Below are positions 9,785-20,855 of a DNA stretch of 26,487 bases, in pieces. This DNA is from Gnetum montanum (Eukaryota; Streptophyta; Gnetopsida; Gnetales; Gnetaceae). The stretch is from positions 17,742-44,228 of the forward strand of contig MNCI01009454.1 of assembly GCA_015680685.1 (NCBI GenBank), written 5' to 3'. The translations under genes and the position numbers were made by a program. A model generated the notes under the pieces. That model was not told where the DNA came from. It did no database searches and was given only the letters and a program-made list of their open reading frames with translations. Within the stretch, counting starts at the first letter, position 1; the number at the start of each line of letters is the position of its first letter.

Positions 9785-10250
9785 ATGGCATCTTCTCAAG
9801 CTATAAGGCACGAAAGACTCATTTGTGAACATTGTGGATGCACAGGCCACACCATTGAAAAATGTTACAAGGTTCATGGATATCCTCTTGGGCACAAATG
9901 AGGATAATCTATTGCAAATGCAAATTTGGTTAGAGGGCACGATAGTAAGAAAGTTGTGTTATTCTCTCTCACAAAAGAGTAGTACAAAAAACTCATTTCA
10001 CTTTTAAATGATAACCAATATGCTACAAATCAAATAGGTACTTTACAACCAGAAACAAATTCTTCAAGTACTTCTCTCTACCTAGCCTCAGTCAATAATT
10101 CAACATCATGGGTCCTTGATACTAGAGTAACTGCTCATATGGTTAACTCATTTTAATCTTTGTTCTATGGTACATCCAAACTAGATACTTTTGTAAAACT
10201 ACCTAATGGTACTATTGCACCTATTTCTTGTAACAAACCACTTCTTCTTG
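9785..10250 (+). pseudogene. Copia gag zinc knuckle and protease remnant
   Basis: An ATG at 9785 opens a short frame whose codons at 9824-9865 form a perfect C-x2-C-x4-H-x4-C zinc knuckle (CEHCGCTGHTIEKC), followed by YKVHGYPLGHK, a hallmark of plant copia gag. A TGA at 9899 ends this frame. After a shift the sequence continues with KLISLLNDNQYATNQIGTLQ and then the protease block SWVLDTRVTAHMVNSF; the usual D-S/T-G-A reads D-T-R-V at 10118-10126, consistent with one G-to-A change in a glycine codon. Homology fades near 10250. Together they would have formed the capsid RNA-binding and processing functions; both are dead. Confidence 0.85.
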
Positions 10251-12318
10251 AATTTTTTCATTAACGATTATAATAGTCTTTCTGTGTGTTTGTGTGTTTG
10301 TGTGTATGTTTTGTTAACAACTTGTGTGTGTGCTTTGTTTGGACTATGGTGGAAATGGCTAAATGGAATAGTAATAAATTTGTTAACTAGATTTTTATAT
10401 GTATTATGATTAAATGTTTAAATACTTTATGCATAAGAAATGTGATTTAAAATACATGTTGGGAATGTTTTAAAATAATGAATATAAATGATATAAAGGA
10501 AAATAAAATATTTTCTATTCTATTTCATTAGAGATGCTGAAAAATAGAGGACAAAGCTCTACGATGTGCCTTAAGAGCTAAAATAAGTATGTTGAGATGC
10601 AAAAGAATGTTCATATTAAGGAACTTGACCTATGAATCAAGTTGGAGGAACCTGACCCATGAATCAAAGATATTGTGTGCAAATATTGTAGATTTATATT
10701 TTATTTTTAATTTTATTTTATCTAAATGTGATGCATTGATCTTTTTATTTTAAAATAGTAGATTATAAGTACCCTCTCCATGGTTGTAGAAAGGTCACGT
10801 GATGATCTTTCAAAGCTTGTAAGTCATGGAAAAATTCACATCGCTGATGACTTGAAAAAGAAGGTGCCTTATTTGATTATGTATCTTGAGTTTCCCTTAT
10901 CATGAATCTATTTAAAAACTCTTTCCTTGCCTCTTATGACAATTATGAATGATAAAGAGATAGATATTATGCTGGAATGTTTTGTAAGTATCAAAAGGAA
11001 TGGAATTCATGACTCATTGTTGAAAAAAAAAATAGAAAGAACTTTAAAAAGAAAGAAAAAAAATACAAATAGTCCCTAAGAAGTCAATTACAAGAAACCG
11101 TCCATTATCCCTTATTCCACCTACAAATAGGAAGAGGAGGAGGGGAAAAAAAACACATAGAAGGCAAAAGTAGTTGAGCAGAACAAAAAAAAAAGGGGGG
11201 GATACATTAAGAGGAAGTGTGGCTAGGAAGGGAGAGAAGATTGTCGCTATTATGTTTGATAAGCAAGGTATCTAAGCAAGGAGGTAAAATGATCCATCTC
11301 TATTATGTTTGATAATGGCTAGCAAGGGTTGATTTTTTCAAACTTCTCTCTTCTTGCTTATCTAACCAAATTCACAATGCTTGTATAAAAATATTAAGAT
11401 TGCTATTGTAAGCTTAGATTTTTGAAACCTTTATTACCTTTATTTGGATCTCTTGGCCTGTCCTTTGTACTCTCACACCTAAATGATTCAGAAACACCCA
11501 TAATGATTTGGGGCATTTTTGGCAAAAGATTACTAACAGGGACCAAGGATCCCTAATACGAGGATTGGTATTGCTGACAAAAAGTGAGAGTATCCTTGGG
11601 TCCATTGATAATTGTGAATGTTTTAAAATTATTGAATTCTTGGAATTTGGTTGATGAACCATTCCCTTTTGAATGCATAAATCTTAGATCTGAATCTTGA
11701 ATTATACTTTTTTTTTCTTATACCTTCTCAAGTTTGATTTTGATATCTTTCTATAAGTTGATGAAGTGAGAGAAAACCTAGGATGTTAATTTATGGTTGA
11801 GATTTATTCATTCTCTATTGTTGAACATATGAATTTCCTGATTAAATGATTAATGGTAAAATGGTTATAAGAGTTAAATTCAAATGATCGTGTTTTGTGT
11901 GTTGCTAGAAATTATAAAATAATATTATTATGTGATTGAACAAATAGGACATCATTAATTTATCTACTTTTGTGGTCATTTATTTGGTTTACAAATGTTT
12001 AAAGGATCCTAATTAGATATTTCTTTTTAGGTTGAATAATAAAAAGTTTGATTGTTTTATCTAATGAATCTTGCATAGATATTTTACTATGGCTATTTCT
12101 TTATAAAATTATCTCTTAATTCTTAAAATTAAAATTGAGTGGCCTATTTTAGAGCTAGATCTAGGTGTTGTTGATTTCATTGTAATTTTACATGTTAATG
12201 TTAGTTGATTGTTGTAGAAAGAAAGCCACTTTGACATTTTCTTCTTTCAACTAGCTTTCTTTTTGGGGGGCTTCAGGTGCTAGCTTTTGGTCCCTATGAA
12301 TGGGTATTACATTTCCCA
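10251..12318. other. Remainder of copia interior, no recognisable gene
   Basis: This 2 kb holds a TGTGTG-rich microsatellite (about 10280-10335), a two-copy 27-bp repeat (about 10621-10674), purine-rich and poly-A runs (about 11022-11210) and a 16-bp word duplicated at 11247 and 11300. I find no integrase or reverse transcriptase motif on either strand. It may be replaced or deleted pol sequence, or a separate insertion. Confidence 0.5.
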
Positions 12319-12716
12319 TGTTGGAATTGTGAATATATCTATAAGCAAACTAGTTCTCTTTGGTAGAGTAAATGCTTAGCCAAACTTGTAGTAGTTTTTG
12401 TAGCAATGGAAGTTGCCAAGACTAGAAAGGGTTATTATAATGTTTCATGTTTACAATATTAGAATGTGATAGTTTTTGGCATTATTCCTAAGGGTGTTGT
12501 AATTGCAACAATCTTGTTTTATAAAATTTTCTTCGCTCAATGTTCCCTCTATGATAAGTTTCCTTTCCTATTTTTACATTCTTTGAATGGTTTCAATTTA
12601 ACCTTTGCTCAAGAATTTTATAAATATGTACACTATGTAAACTTGAAAATGTAGATTTGTAGCAATATTCTTCTAACTAATTATATGTTCTTTTCCATTG
12701 CTCTTCATTTTTGATA
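12319..12716 (+). repeat. Copia 3' LTR
   Basis: It starts TGTTGGAATTG and ends TTCATTTTTGATA, and aligns to both halves of the 5' LTR. It is about 398 bp, uninterrupted, and so shows the pre-insertion state of the copy at 8298-9694. Confidence 0.72.
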
Positions 12717-13499
12717 GGGCCATGTACATTTTTGCATCTAACTAAAGTTTTGTTCTTTCTCCATTCAAAGTTGCACAAAATTGTGTTGACATGTAAGATT
12801 TAGAATCTTTTTAAAAAGCCTTTAATTTGGCATTAGGTTTCATTTCCTTTTAATATCAAACTCTGTCAATTCCTTCTAAAACACCAACTTCCATTCCCTC
12901 TTTATCAACCATTATTTTCCAACAAACAGTAACACAAAAATTATGTATAAAACAAAAAGTTCAAACGAAGTAGGACTCGACTTAAAAGCTAGTACACTTT
13001 CTAATGAGAGTAGATTAGAAATATACATGTTTTGAGACTCATAACATCATTAAGAAAATTTTAAGTATTCTAATAACTTTGGGAATAAATTAACAAGTTT
13101 CTTCTAAGTTTTGGATCCTTTGCTAATCAACAATTTGGAAGGAAGAAAGGCTAATTATGAGTCCTAAGTAGTATTCAACATCAATAATTCTTGGTATTCT
13201 TTGTATCTTTGTTCTACCTTATGCTACTTACAGTTAGAGTAAAAAACAATCAAAGTTGATTATGGGAAAACAAAGAGGTTATGAATATATGAAGTAACAA
13301 GTTTGACCAGTATAGTAGACTTGGTAAATGGAAGGTGATACTGTTCTTACTATTATGTAGGTTGTAGCTTGGTATTGATATTGAGGTCAGAACCCTTGAA
13401 AAATATATATATTAAAAATAAAAATTTAAAGTAGAAAAGTAGAAGAGTACTACAAAGAGAAAAAATTTCAAATCAACAAAAAAGGAAGGCCTATCAGTT
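12717..13499. other. No gene seen
   Basis: AT-rich sequence without a recognisable coding frame on either strand. If the LINE remnant to the right were full length, its second ORF would lie here on the minus strand, but I see no endonuclease or reverse transcriptase motif. Confidence 0.45.
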
Positions 13500-14725
13500 T
13501 TGGAAATGTTTTATCAATCTTTCATTCTTATAACTAATTCTTAAAAACCTTCCATTTGGGATAGGAAATTAGACATTTTATGAAAAGATTAACATTGGAT
13601 GAAAGGGAAGGAAGCCCTACCTTGTCAATAATAGAATCAACACTATCAAAAGATATCATTTTCATATGTTGACCAATAGTTACAAACAAATTATTAGTAG
13701 TTAAAATATCTTGAACATGCTGTCCATTCTGAAGATTTGATATGTATTCACTAGTAGATAAACTTCATCAACGTTTTTTATTATAAAGAACCACTTTGAA
13801 AATATTTGAATTAATAACAAGTTTGTGTCAGACCTTAGGAAGAAATATTTGTTTCTCCTTAGTCATTAAAGAATTTTTTGAATTTGATTTAATTGGAATC
13901 TTTTTGAAAGGCACATTTTGTTGAACAATAGTAAAAGAAAAAGGTGAACTAACTATTGAAACATTAGTAGAAGAAATCATTACATGATTTGCATCATCTA
14001 TAGAAAAGCATCATTTGTAGTATTTGTAGTACCTTGGTGGTGCCATGCTTGAATAGCCTTTTTTTGACAACATAAAAGGACATAAATCAAATATATGACC
14101 TTTTTGATGATAATAGTAACATGACTTTGGAATATTGTAATAAATAATATTCTACACACAATCAATTCCACTAGCATGTAGAAGAGTTTCTCACTTAAGC
14201 GAATCAAGATCTACCTCAATCATATATCAAATTCTATAAAAACTACTAGCTATAGTTAGGATTTCAAAATGCTTGATTGGCCTAATTCAAGAGAGAATAT
14301 CCCTTTTAACTTTTTCAAAAATTAATGGAAGATTTAACAATTCAACAAAACAAAGAACCCTTTGAAATTTAGGAGATGTTAGATTAAAATAGGGAGTCCA
14401 CTTTTGAGTAATAAATAAAGAATGACAATGATTGAAAACACTAATATCAAAACCTTAGAAGCGATTATTAAATCAACAAATTCTACTAACAAAAATGGCT
14501 TTGATGAATAATATGCATAGACAATATCCAATCCTTGATCTTTCGAAATCAAATTTAAATGACTCAAAACACAATAGAATTTGCATGAAAACATGCCTTC
14601 TAATTTTTTTTAAGTAATAGATTCATATAAATCATCAAGTATATGATAGAATGGTAGAAAAGTAGTGGGTTTACTTGAACTTTTACTTACTAAATCTAGT
14701 GGCATTGCATGTGATTTCCAATAGA
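13500..14725 (-). pseudogene. LINE ORF1-like remnant (DUF4283 domain plus zinc knuckle)
   Basis: On the minus strand, from about 14725 down, the reading frame gives KLEGMFSCKFYCVLSHLNLI and KPFLLVEFVDLI, then after a shift VLCFVELLNLPLIFEKVKR and YMIEVDLDSLK. This is the order and character of the plant DUF4283 domain. It leads into a zinc knuckle at 14121-14080, CYYYHQKGHIFDLC, which keeps C, H and C of C-x2-C-x4-H-x4-C while the second cysteine reads tyrosine. About 130 further codons follow with few stops. DUF4283 plus this knuckle is typical of ORF1 of plant L1-type LINEs and of related host-domesticated nucleic-acid-binding proteins. No second ORF is visible, so it is a fragment. Confidence 0.72.
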
Positions 14726-15241
14726 TTCACTAAAAAAATTAGATAACCAATGTTAGAACTTGATAATAAGCATTAATAATACTCAATCCTCCTTTTTTGG
14801 GTTCTTCCCATTATTGATATTGATTACATATGTAATTGAAATATGAAACATAATTTCCATTTTTGTTATCCTTTGCAAGCTAAGGCATTTCAAAAAATCT
14901 CTCTTGGAATAAGCACACACACAAACACATATATAATTGTGTTATTAAATTTTGGATATGTTTTAATGTTAATAATAATAATTAAGTTTCTTACTTTTAT
15001 TTTCAATGTATTCCAAGCTTTCCTTTAATTTAATTAAAATTTAGATACATAATACAAATTTTGAATAAATGTTATTTTTAAGAGCAATAGAATTGTATTA
15101 TCTATGCTTGAAACATGTCTAAAAGTTAGCATGGAAGATGTTGGTATTGATGCAAAGCATGTGATACGACTAGTTAAGCTATATTTGCTACTTATATAAG
15201 CTACTTTTATGTTGGGACAAGGCTAGGATGATGATGATGAT
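14726..15241. other. AT-rich flank, no gene seen
   Basis: Low-complexity AT sequence with a short ACACACAAACACATATATA tract near 14915-14935 and a GATGATGAT run immediately left of the LTR at 15242. No gene or RNA is supported. Confidence 0.45.
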
Positions 15242-16115
15242 TAATGAGTGGTGAGGTACCCCTACATCCAACAATATGAATAACAAGCATTCATGCATGA
15301 TCTGGTCAGATTCTGTGGATGGGACTAGTTATGTATCTAAATCGTTATGTCTTGATCATAGTTCACTATCTTCCCACTTAGACTAGTGGTAGCTTTGTTG
15401 CATATAGTTTAGTCCAAAGTGAGGCATATGATTAATGTTGATTAACCCTAAGCTACTCTTAGCGGTAATAAAAATATTAATTAATTAAGCTAATTAACAG
15501 TGGAAAGTAAAATCTAAAGTAGCGTACGTGCAATAAGCATTTGTTCCTAATTGTTTGCACATGCCTTGGACTTTGTGTAACTATCATTGGGGTTACCAAT
15601 CGTATGTCACTAGACTAACCAAATGATACACTGCCAGGTTACCAAGTAATTACACTTAAGCACTTGCGATTAGTCATACTTATTTCACTTAATGAAAAGA
15701 ATCATAAAGAGAAATAAATGGAAATATTAACTAAGGAAAATAGTAAACGATTGAACAATTGAAAGAAATAATAAATCTAACTGGATGTTGTAAGGATGAA
15801 AGTAATCTCGATCTTTATTTTTGGTCATGTAATGCATCCAAGTATGTCACACTCAAATAAGGATGTCATACAATCACTTAACATCACATTGTAGGCATGC
15901 ATTGGGAAACAATAGAACTAGAAATCAAAAATCTATGAAAAAGCTATCTAAAATCTATCGACTAACTATATCCCAACTGTGCATCTAAGTGTTGTATTTA
16001 TAGGCTAGCATGGAAGAGATGATATCAGATATTTGACATCGTTTCTTGGGACCTAATATCGAGGCTCTGATATTGGGTTGCCCAATATCGAGGCTGAAAA
16101 AATCATGACTCATCA
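15242..16115 (-). repeat. 3' LTR of element 2
   Basis: It is 874 bp, from TAATGAGTGG (a mutated TGATGAGTG) to ACTCATCA, and aligns with 23233-24066 along its length, differing mostly by transitions; the right copy lacks about 40 bp near its 23470 position. Read on the minus strand, U3 with GATATC-type boxes is at 16089-16021, a TATA box near 16005-15992 and an AATAAA signal at 15819-15814. Confidence 0.92.
15992..16089 (-). promoter_or_regulatory. U3 promoter in the 3' LTR: TATA box plus GATATY array
   Basis: Counting away from the TATA box CCTATAAATACAAC (15992-16005), boxes start at 16021 (GATATC), 16035 (GACATC), 16055 (AATATC), 16069 (GATATT) and 16084 (AATATC). Spacings are 14, 20, 14 and 15. 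Differences from GATATC are transitions, consistent with decay of intact boxes. Confidence 0.68.
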
Positions 16116-16126
16116 TATCCCCATGA
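16116..16126 (-). other. Polypurine tract of element 2
   Basis: On the minus strand the bases directly before the 3' LTR read CATGGGGATA. The short purine run next to the LTR is where plus-strand DNA synthesis would be primed. It is short and possibly mutated. Confidence 0.55.
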
Positions 16127-16303
16127 TTGTATAAAAATTCATCCTCGAGTTAAAGAAAATGAGGAATAAGTGCTTTACAAAATATTGGAAAGGTATGGAA
16201 TTATTTACTAACTCAAACAAACACACAAATTGACTCTTACATGCTGCAATGATGTTTTACAAAAATTTGGACACAACATTACAAGACACAAAATTGGGAA
16301 AGT

Positions 16304-19027
16304 TCATGTAGTTCTTGGAGGTGGTGGCTCCTTCATTGGTCACTTTCCTTTGTCTCCAAGCTTCTAAAATTTGTAACTGTTGAGTAGCGCCTGCAAGTTT
16401 TCTTCCTCTGTCCTTGGGTCATCTACCCTCTAGGCTACTAAATTGACATGTGTTGGCACCAGTATGTCCCATGGACATGGTAGCTATGGAAACATTTTTT
16501 TGGCCTTCATGTACCAAGTTGCAAACTACCATCTTTTTTCCTCAAAGGCCCTGGCCTTTTCTTTTAACTCATGATGATCTATTAGTCTCTTAGCTAGGTC
16601 TAAGGCTACATCCTTCTATCCATGGTAGCAAGCCTTGATCATCTCTAGTTCTAAGTTTGTAGCATGGAGTTTCTGTAAAGCATCTTTTCTGTCTACAAAC
16701 TCTTTTTCCTATAATGCATAAATGGTCACTACTTGGTTCTCTAATTCATTTCTAGGATGACCTACTATTAACATGGCAAGGTTGGCATATCAAAGGTTAG
16801 CAAATGCCTTGTATTCCTTTAAGTTCTCAATTTTCAGGTCTTTATTCTTCACTTCAACTTGGTGGACAAGTACATAACTATCCAAGATGGGTTGCCAATT
16901 AGGTTTTTGCATTGACATGGCTTCGATATGAGCTTTTTCCATTTGGATTTCCTTTTCATTTATCTACTTATACATGCCACCCTGGTCCTAGAAGTTCTCC
17001 TTTAGCTTCTCATGATTTTCAACCTCATTTTGCCATGTACTTATTTCAACTATAGACTTTTGATGAATGGCATGGGCCTCCTTCATTAAGAGGGTTCAAT
17101 TCTCTTTATCTAGTTTGTTGATGTCATGGTTGATCCTCACTAGTTGTTGTTTCAACTAGTGGATACTTTCCTCTAGGATGTTCTTCTATTTCTCAATAGT
17201 GGTCAACCTCACGTTATCTATAGAAAGCTATTTATTTTTGTCTCGTGTGGTGGTCAGTGCCATCTTATGGGCATAGGATTATGCTTTAGTAGTAGAGGAA
17301 TTCCAAATTTCCTTCTCCTTTTCTTGCTCGATAGCTTTGTTCTCATTGCTGAATTTGTTTAGCTACTTTATTCAGAATTAATCTAGCTAGTTAGTTGTGA
17401 AAAATTAGGTAGGGTCTTATCTTTTAGCTCTCAGGGTGACCAACTCTTGTTGCAAGCATTGCACTTTTGGTTTTGCATGTTCTACCTTAGTCTCAACCAT
17501 GACTAGCTTCCCTTTGATGGCAATGATATTTGATTGTACTACAGTGACTTCACTGGGGATGTTAAATAGGATGGTCATTACTTGTCCTGTCTACAACAAT
17601 TGATCTAATACATCCACATGGGCTGTAGGAGTTATTAAAGTCCTAGCAATCATTTGTGCATCTTTGGTCCTAGTCAAATCCACTTGGGGACATAGTAAGA
17701 ACATTGAAAGATTCCTTGATGTGATCTGTTGTCACCTCTACTATGCCTGTTGCATCCTGATGCTACATGATCACTACTATGGCACCTTCTCCTATTTCAA
17801 GCATCACTTAAAAGGATGCTACATTACCAGAGATTTGTCATGACATCTCCTCTTGATTGTAGTGAAATCTACCTCCTTGTTGGATTAGTAGAAAAAGTGG
17901 GCTACATGACATCGTTGATGACTTTGAAGAGGCTTGATTCATCTCTTCTCCCCCAACTGAGTGTTTCAAAAATTCTTTGCAAATGGCTCATTACAAGACT
18001 ATAGTCTTGTGATGATGGTGGTGGAACTTGTGTTTCACGATGTTGTTCATACTCTTATTCTATTTCTTTTTCTAGTTTTTCTTTCTTCTCTGGTTCTTAT
18101 TCCTCACCAATGTCTTTCCTTAGTGTTACAAGTTTGAGCAATTCAACAAAGGAAGCATTTGGAGCCCTCATGGAAATGTCATTTGTGTACCCTAGGATTC
18201 CAACATGCTTACATTGCTTTTGGATCAGGTAAGAGAATGGAAGTATTGGCTTCCCTACCTTCTTCTCTTCAAACTACCTCTAAATTTCCATGCAATATAA
18301 CTAGGGAAGGTTGGCCATGTATTTTTCCATTAGTATGATACTTTCCTTGGCAACATACATTGAGATTCAGTTGAGCCCTTTGGTGGGAAAGAGGTGATAT
18401 GTGCCTATCTTGAAATAAGTCCTCTCTTCCAGAGTCAACTCATTATGTCTTATCATCCTTGTTGTATGCCTACTTCAACCACAACTTTTTGGTCTTAGGA
18501 TCGGACCTTGTCGATAGATGTCCTAACTTGGGCTCCACATTTTGTAGATTTAGAGCCTCTGTGATTGCTTTAACTGAGAAGGAAATAGTGACTTTGCCAA
18601 TGTTAACCGTGGTGCCTTCTTCCTTATTATACCAAAATTGGTAGGTCTCATCGAGATACCATTCACCACTATCTCATAGAATGTGCCATAGTGGTGATGC
18701 TTGGAGTTGCATCCGAATTACCTTAGGAGTAAACACCATGAATGGGCTGAAGTTCATTTTCACAATGACTGTGGTCAACATGGATTCCTCTTGAATAGCT
18801 TCAAGGCATTCTGAGGACAATGTGAGGTGCTACCCTTGCACTAAAGCTTGTGGTTCTACGACCTCTCCTTGGACCAACTGCCTTGTAACAAGAGCCTCTT
18901 AATGGATGTTGAATGATTGGACCTCCTACTCTTCATGCTTAGCTTGCTTAGCTTGTTGGCCTTTGCCACCTCTTGGGCATTTGGCTACTCCCTGTGAAGG
19001 TCCCGCTTATTCTCTTTTTGGGACCAT
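16304..19027 (-). pseudogene. Unrecognised coiled-coil ORF inside element 2 (about 900 codons)
   Basis: An ATG at 19027 opens MVPKRE and a glutamine/lysine-rich N-terminus. A block with WYLDETYQFWYNKEEGTTVN and GKVTISFSVKAITEALNL follows. A second block (about 18450-17830) has LTLEERTYFKIGTYHLFPTK, PFSYLIQKQCKHVGILGYT and an acidic, PPPSS-containing linker. The last block, about 450 codons (17680-16304), is rich in E, K, L and A with heptad-like spacing (such as ALQKLHATNLELEMIKACYH), so a long coiled coil is likely. The first and last blocks are in the same frame; two to three small indels separate the middle. The middle part recalls, weakly, plant transposon-associated domains of the putative plant transposon protein type, but I cannot assign it. 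It replaces pol in the element. By hand count the last block has about 14 TAG, 4 TAA and 4 TGA internal stops, mostly explicable as lost CAG, CAA and CGA codons. Confidence 0.6.
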
Positions 19028-19579
19028 TTGCAATCAATCAAGGGTTAGATGTTACTAAGGTGTTGTATATTTATTATTAATAGGTTTATATCTTACTCAT
19101 AATCTTAGTTCCATTAAGTGCTTTAGTTCATATGATTGTAGAGTTAGACAAATTTTCAAAAAGATGTCCAAAAAGTATTTATCTTTTTTTTATGACCCTT
19201 TGCAATTGGTTGCTTTTTCCTTATGTATGATGTATTATGATGGTTATGGTCCCTTGGGTGAAAAAATTAAAGTTTTTGGCATTAATACGATTGATTTTTC
19301 ATTATAATGCTTAAGGTTTTTAGCATTATTACCCTTGTAATACCTTCTAGACAATAGCAATTTTTGAAAAATTGGTGCAAGTTTTCCATGCAAGCACCCT
19401 CCCATGACTAAATTAAACACTCTAAGTTCAAATAGGTTTAAATGATACAAAAATCAGAGCAGTATTGAGTAAGATATCATAAGTGGAAGTTGATTGCGCA
19501 AAGCTCTTAGTCATGAAAGAAAATTTGAAAAACACCCCTAGTTGCAAATGATGAAAATGGATTTTTTGAGCACTATGGG
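19028..19579 (-). other. Leader-like noncoding stretch before the extra ORF
   Basis: Between the TATA-like box and the ATG at 19027 there are about 550 bases with no sustained reading frame on either strand. It could be a 5' untranslated leader, possibly with an intron, of a transcript starting near 19560. I do not see the polyadenylation block that the LTRs of this family share. Confidence 0.35.
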
Positions 19580-19692
19580 GGTCATATATATAGGTTTTGT
19601 GAATCCAATATTGAGCATTTGATATTGCATTCAACCTGATATTGGATAGTCAATATCGGGGTGCTCAATTCTTTATATTATGACGGTAATCA
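19580..19692 (-). promoter_or_regulatory. Promoter-like block with GATATY array inside element 2
   Basis: On the minus strand a TATA-like run (TATATATATG, 19583-19594) lies about 14-18 bp downstream of boxes starting at 19607 (AATATT), 19621 (GATATT), 19638 (GATATT) and 19652 (AATATC), with spacings 14, 17 and 14. The same architecture is found in the LTR promoters. The sequence reading TGATTACCGTCAT from 19692 faintly resembles an LTR start. It is either a promoter for the ORF at 19027-16304 or the U3 of an old LTR fragment. Confidence 0.5.
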
Positions 19693-20855
19693 ACATGGAA
19701 AATGAAGCTCTGTGATTGGTTGGAAGATTTCAGGTTAGCTTCATAGTTCTAGGGTTAGTAGAAAATCCTTTTTAGGCACTGGAAGTGTTAGAAGATGGAG
19801 TTTTTGACATTAAAAATGTTGGAAGATGCAAGCAAAGGGGTATTATACCTATGTTGTGAAATAGATCAATTGTAGCATAAGGGGAAGCATGAAATTTAAC
19901 AATTATGCATTTGGAAGATTAAGAATGATGTGGTTGTGTCAAACAAGTACAAGTTACAATAGTTACACAAGTGGGTCCTCCCCAAAACAGGCTTTATAGC
20001 CCATAATGTCCTTGTGTAACCACACCTAAAAATGTGTGTAGGCACTAAAGGGCTTGAATGAAATGCATACCTATGAAACACAATACACATGTTAAAACCA
20101 CCAAGTTGAGAAAATAACTTTGTGTACACAAAACCACACACTAAGATCATATGGACAGCGAGATGAGATGGATTGTAGAAAAGATTGCAAGAATTGGGAT
20201 GTTAAGTATCTTACTAGAGGCATAATGAATCCCTATGTGTTACTAATGATTAAGTAATCATTAGTCCTTCTTTCCAAGATTCAAACCAAGTCCCAATCAC
20301 ATTTTCATGACATCATATTGTTTCATCACTGTGGCTAACAACCATAAGACTACCATAGTTGCAAAGAGTAAGATCACTTGGTGTTTTGTCTAAGGCAGGA
20401 GTTTAGTAATGGCACCATTTTTTTTCTGAAAGTAGTCCGAGAAGCTACCAACCTTCAAGCATGGATACATGTCTTTTTAGTGGTACTCTCAGAAATTTAT
20501 TTAATGCCCCCTCCCCCCNAGTGGCCAAAGAGAATCCACAAATCCCCTTAATGTCACACCCTTTAGATTCCCCCTTGGTTCTTCACTTTTCTGTCTAAGC
20601 ACAATGATTATGAATTTTTTTTTAGTTTTGGTGATGGAATTTATTTTGGCCATGGTAAGAATTAATAAGCAGATAGGCAGATTCCATGCATGTATAAAAC
20701 ATTGTTAACCTTTCATTTTTAGGCCACTAGGTATCTCTTGGTTTAGTGGTGGTTGCGTATCTAAGCTATTGTTCACACATTTGCTTGTTAAACATATGAT
20801 GGTTTAGGGTATGATTTGTGTTAATGTTGTAGGTGTCTGGACCAAAATGGCACCC
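19693..20855. other. Noncoding spacer between gag and the promoter-like block
   Basis: No sustained frame is visible on either strand. A C-rich run with an N at 20507-20519 reads on the minus strand as a G-rich purine tract (GGGGGGAGGGGG) followed by CATTAAATAAA. It resembles a second, internal polypurine tract but may also be a hard-to-sequence homopolymer. Confidence 0.4.

Larger units (their letters stand above)
8298..12716 (+). mobile_element. Ty1/copia retrotransposon remnant
   Basis: Two directly repeated LTR copies (8298-9694, interrupted; 12319-12716) flank an internal region that opens with an iMet-type primer site and a copia gag zinc knuckle and protease. The downstream part (about 10250-12318) has no recognisable integrase, reverse transcriptase or RNase H, so pol is deleted or replaced. 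The 3' LTR begins TGTTGGAA, a common copia start, and ends TTGATA, where the 5' copy has TTGACA. The 5' boundary is approximate because the first part of that LTR does not align. Confidence 0.75.

Noticed and set aside
10280-10335. TG-rich run as a regulatory element
   Set aside because: It is an ordinary TGTGTG microsatellite at a deletion or rearrangement point of the copia remnant.
17816-18644. Plus-strand frames of about 60 codons at 17816-18004 and 18459-18644
   Set aside because: They are antisense shadows of the long minus-strand ORF of element 2, which has consistent composition over a far greater length.
20507-20530. G-rich minus-strand tract as the true polypurine tract of element 2
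   Set aside because: The 3' LTR of element 2 is clearly at 15242-16115 with its own purine run beside it; the tract includes an N and no LTR starts after it.
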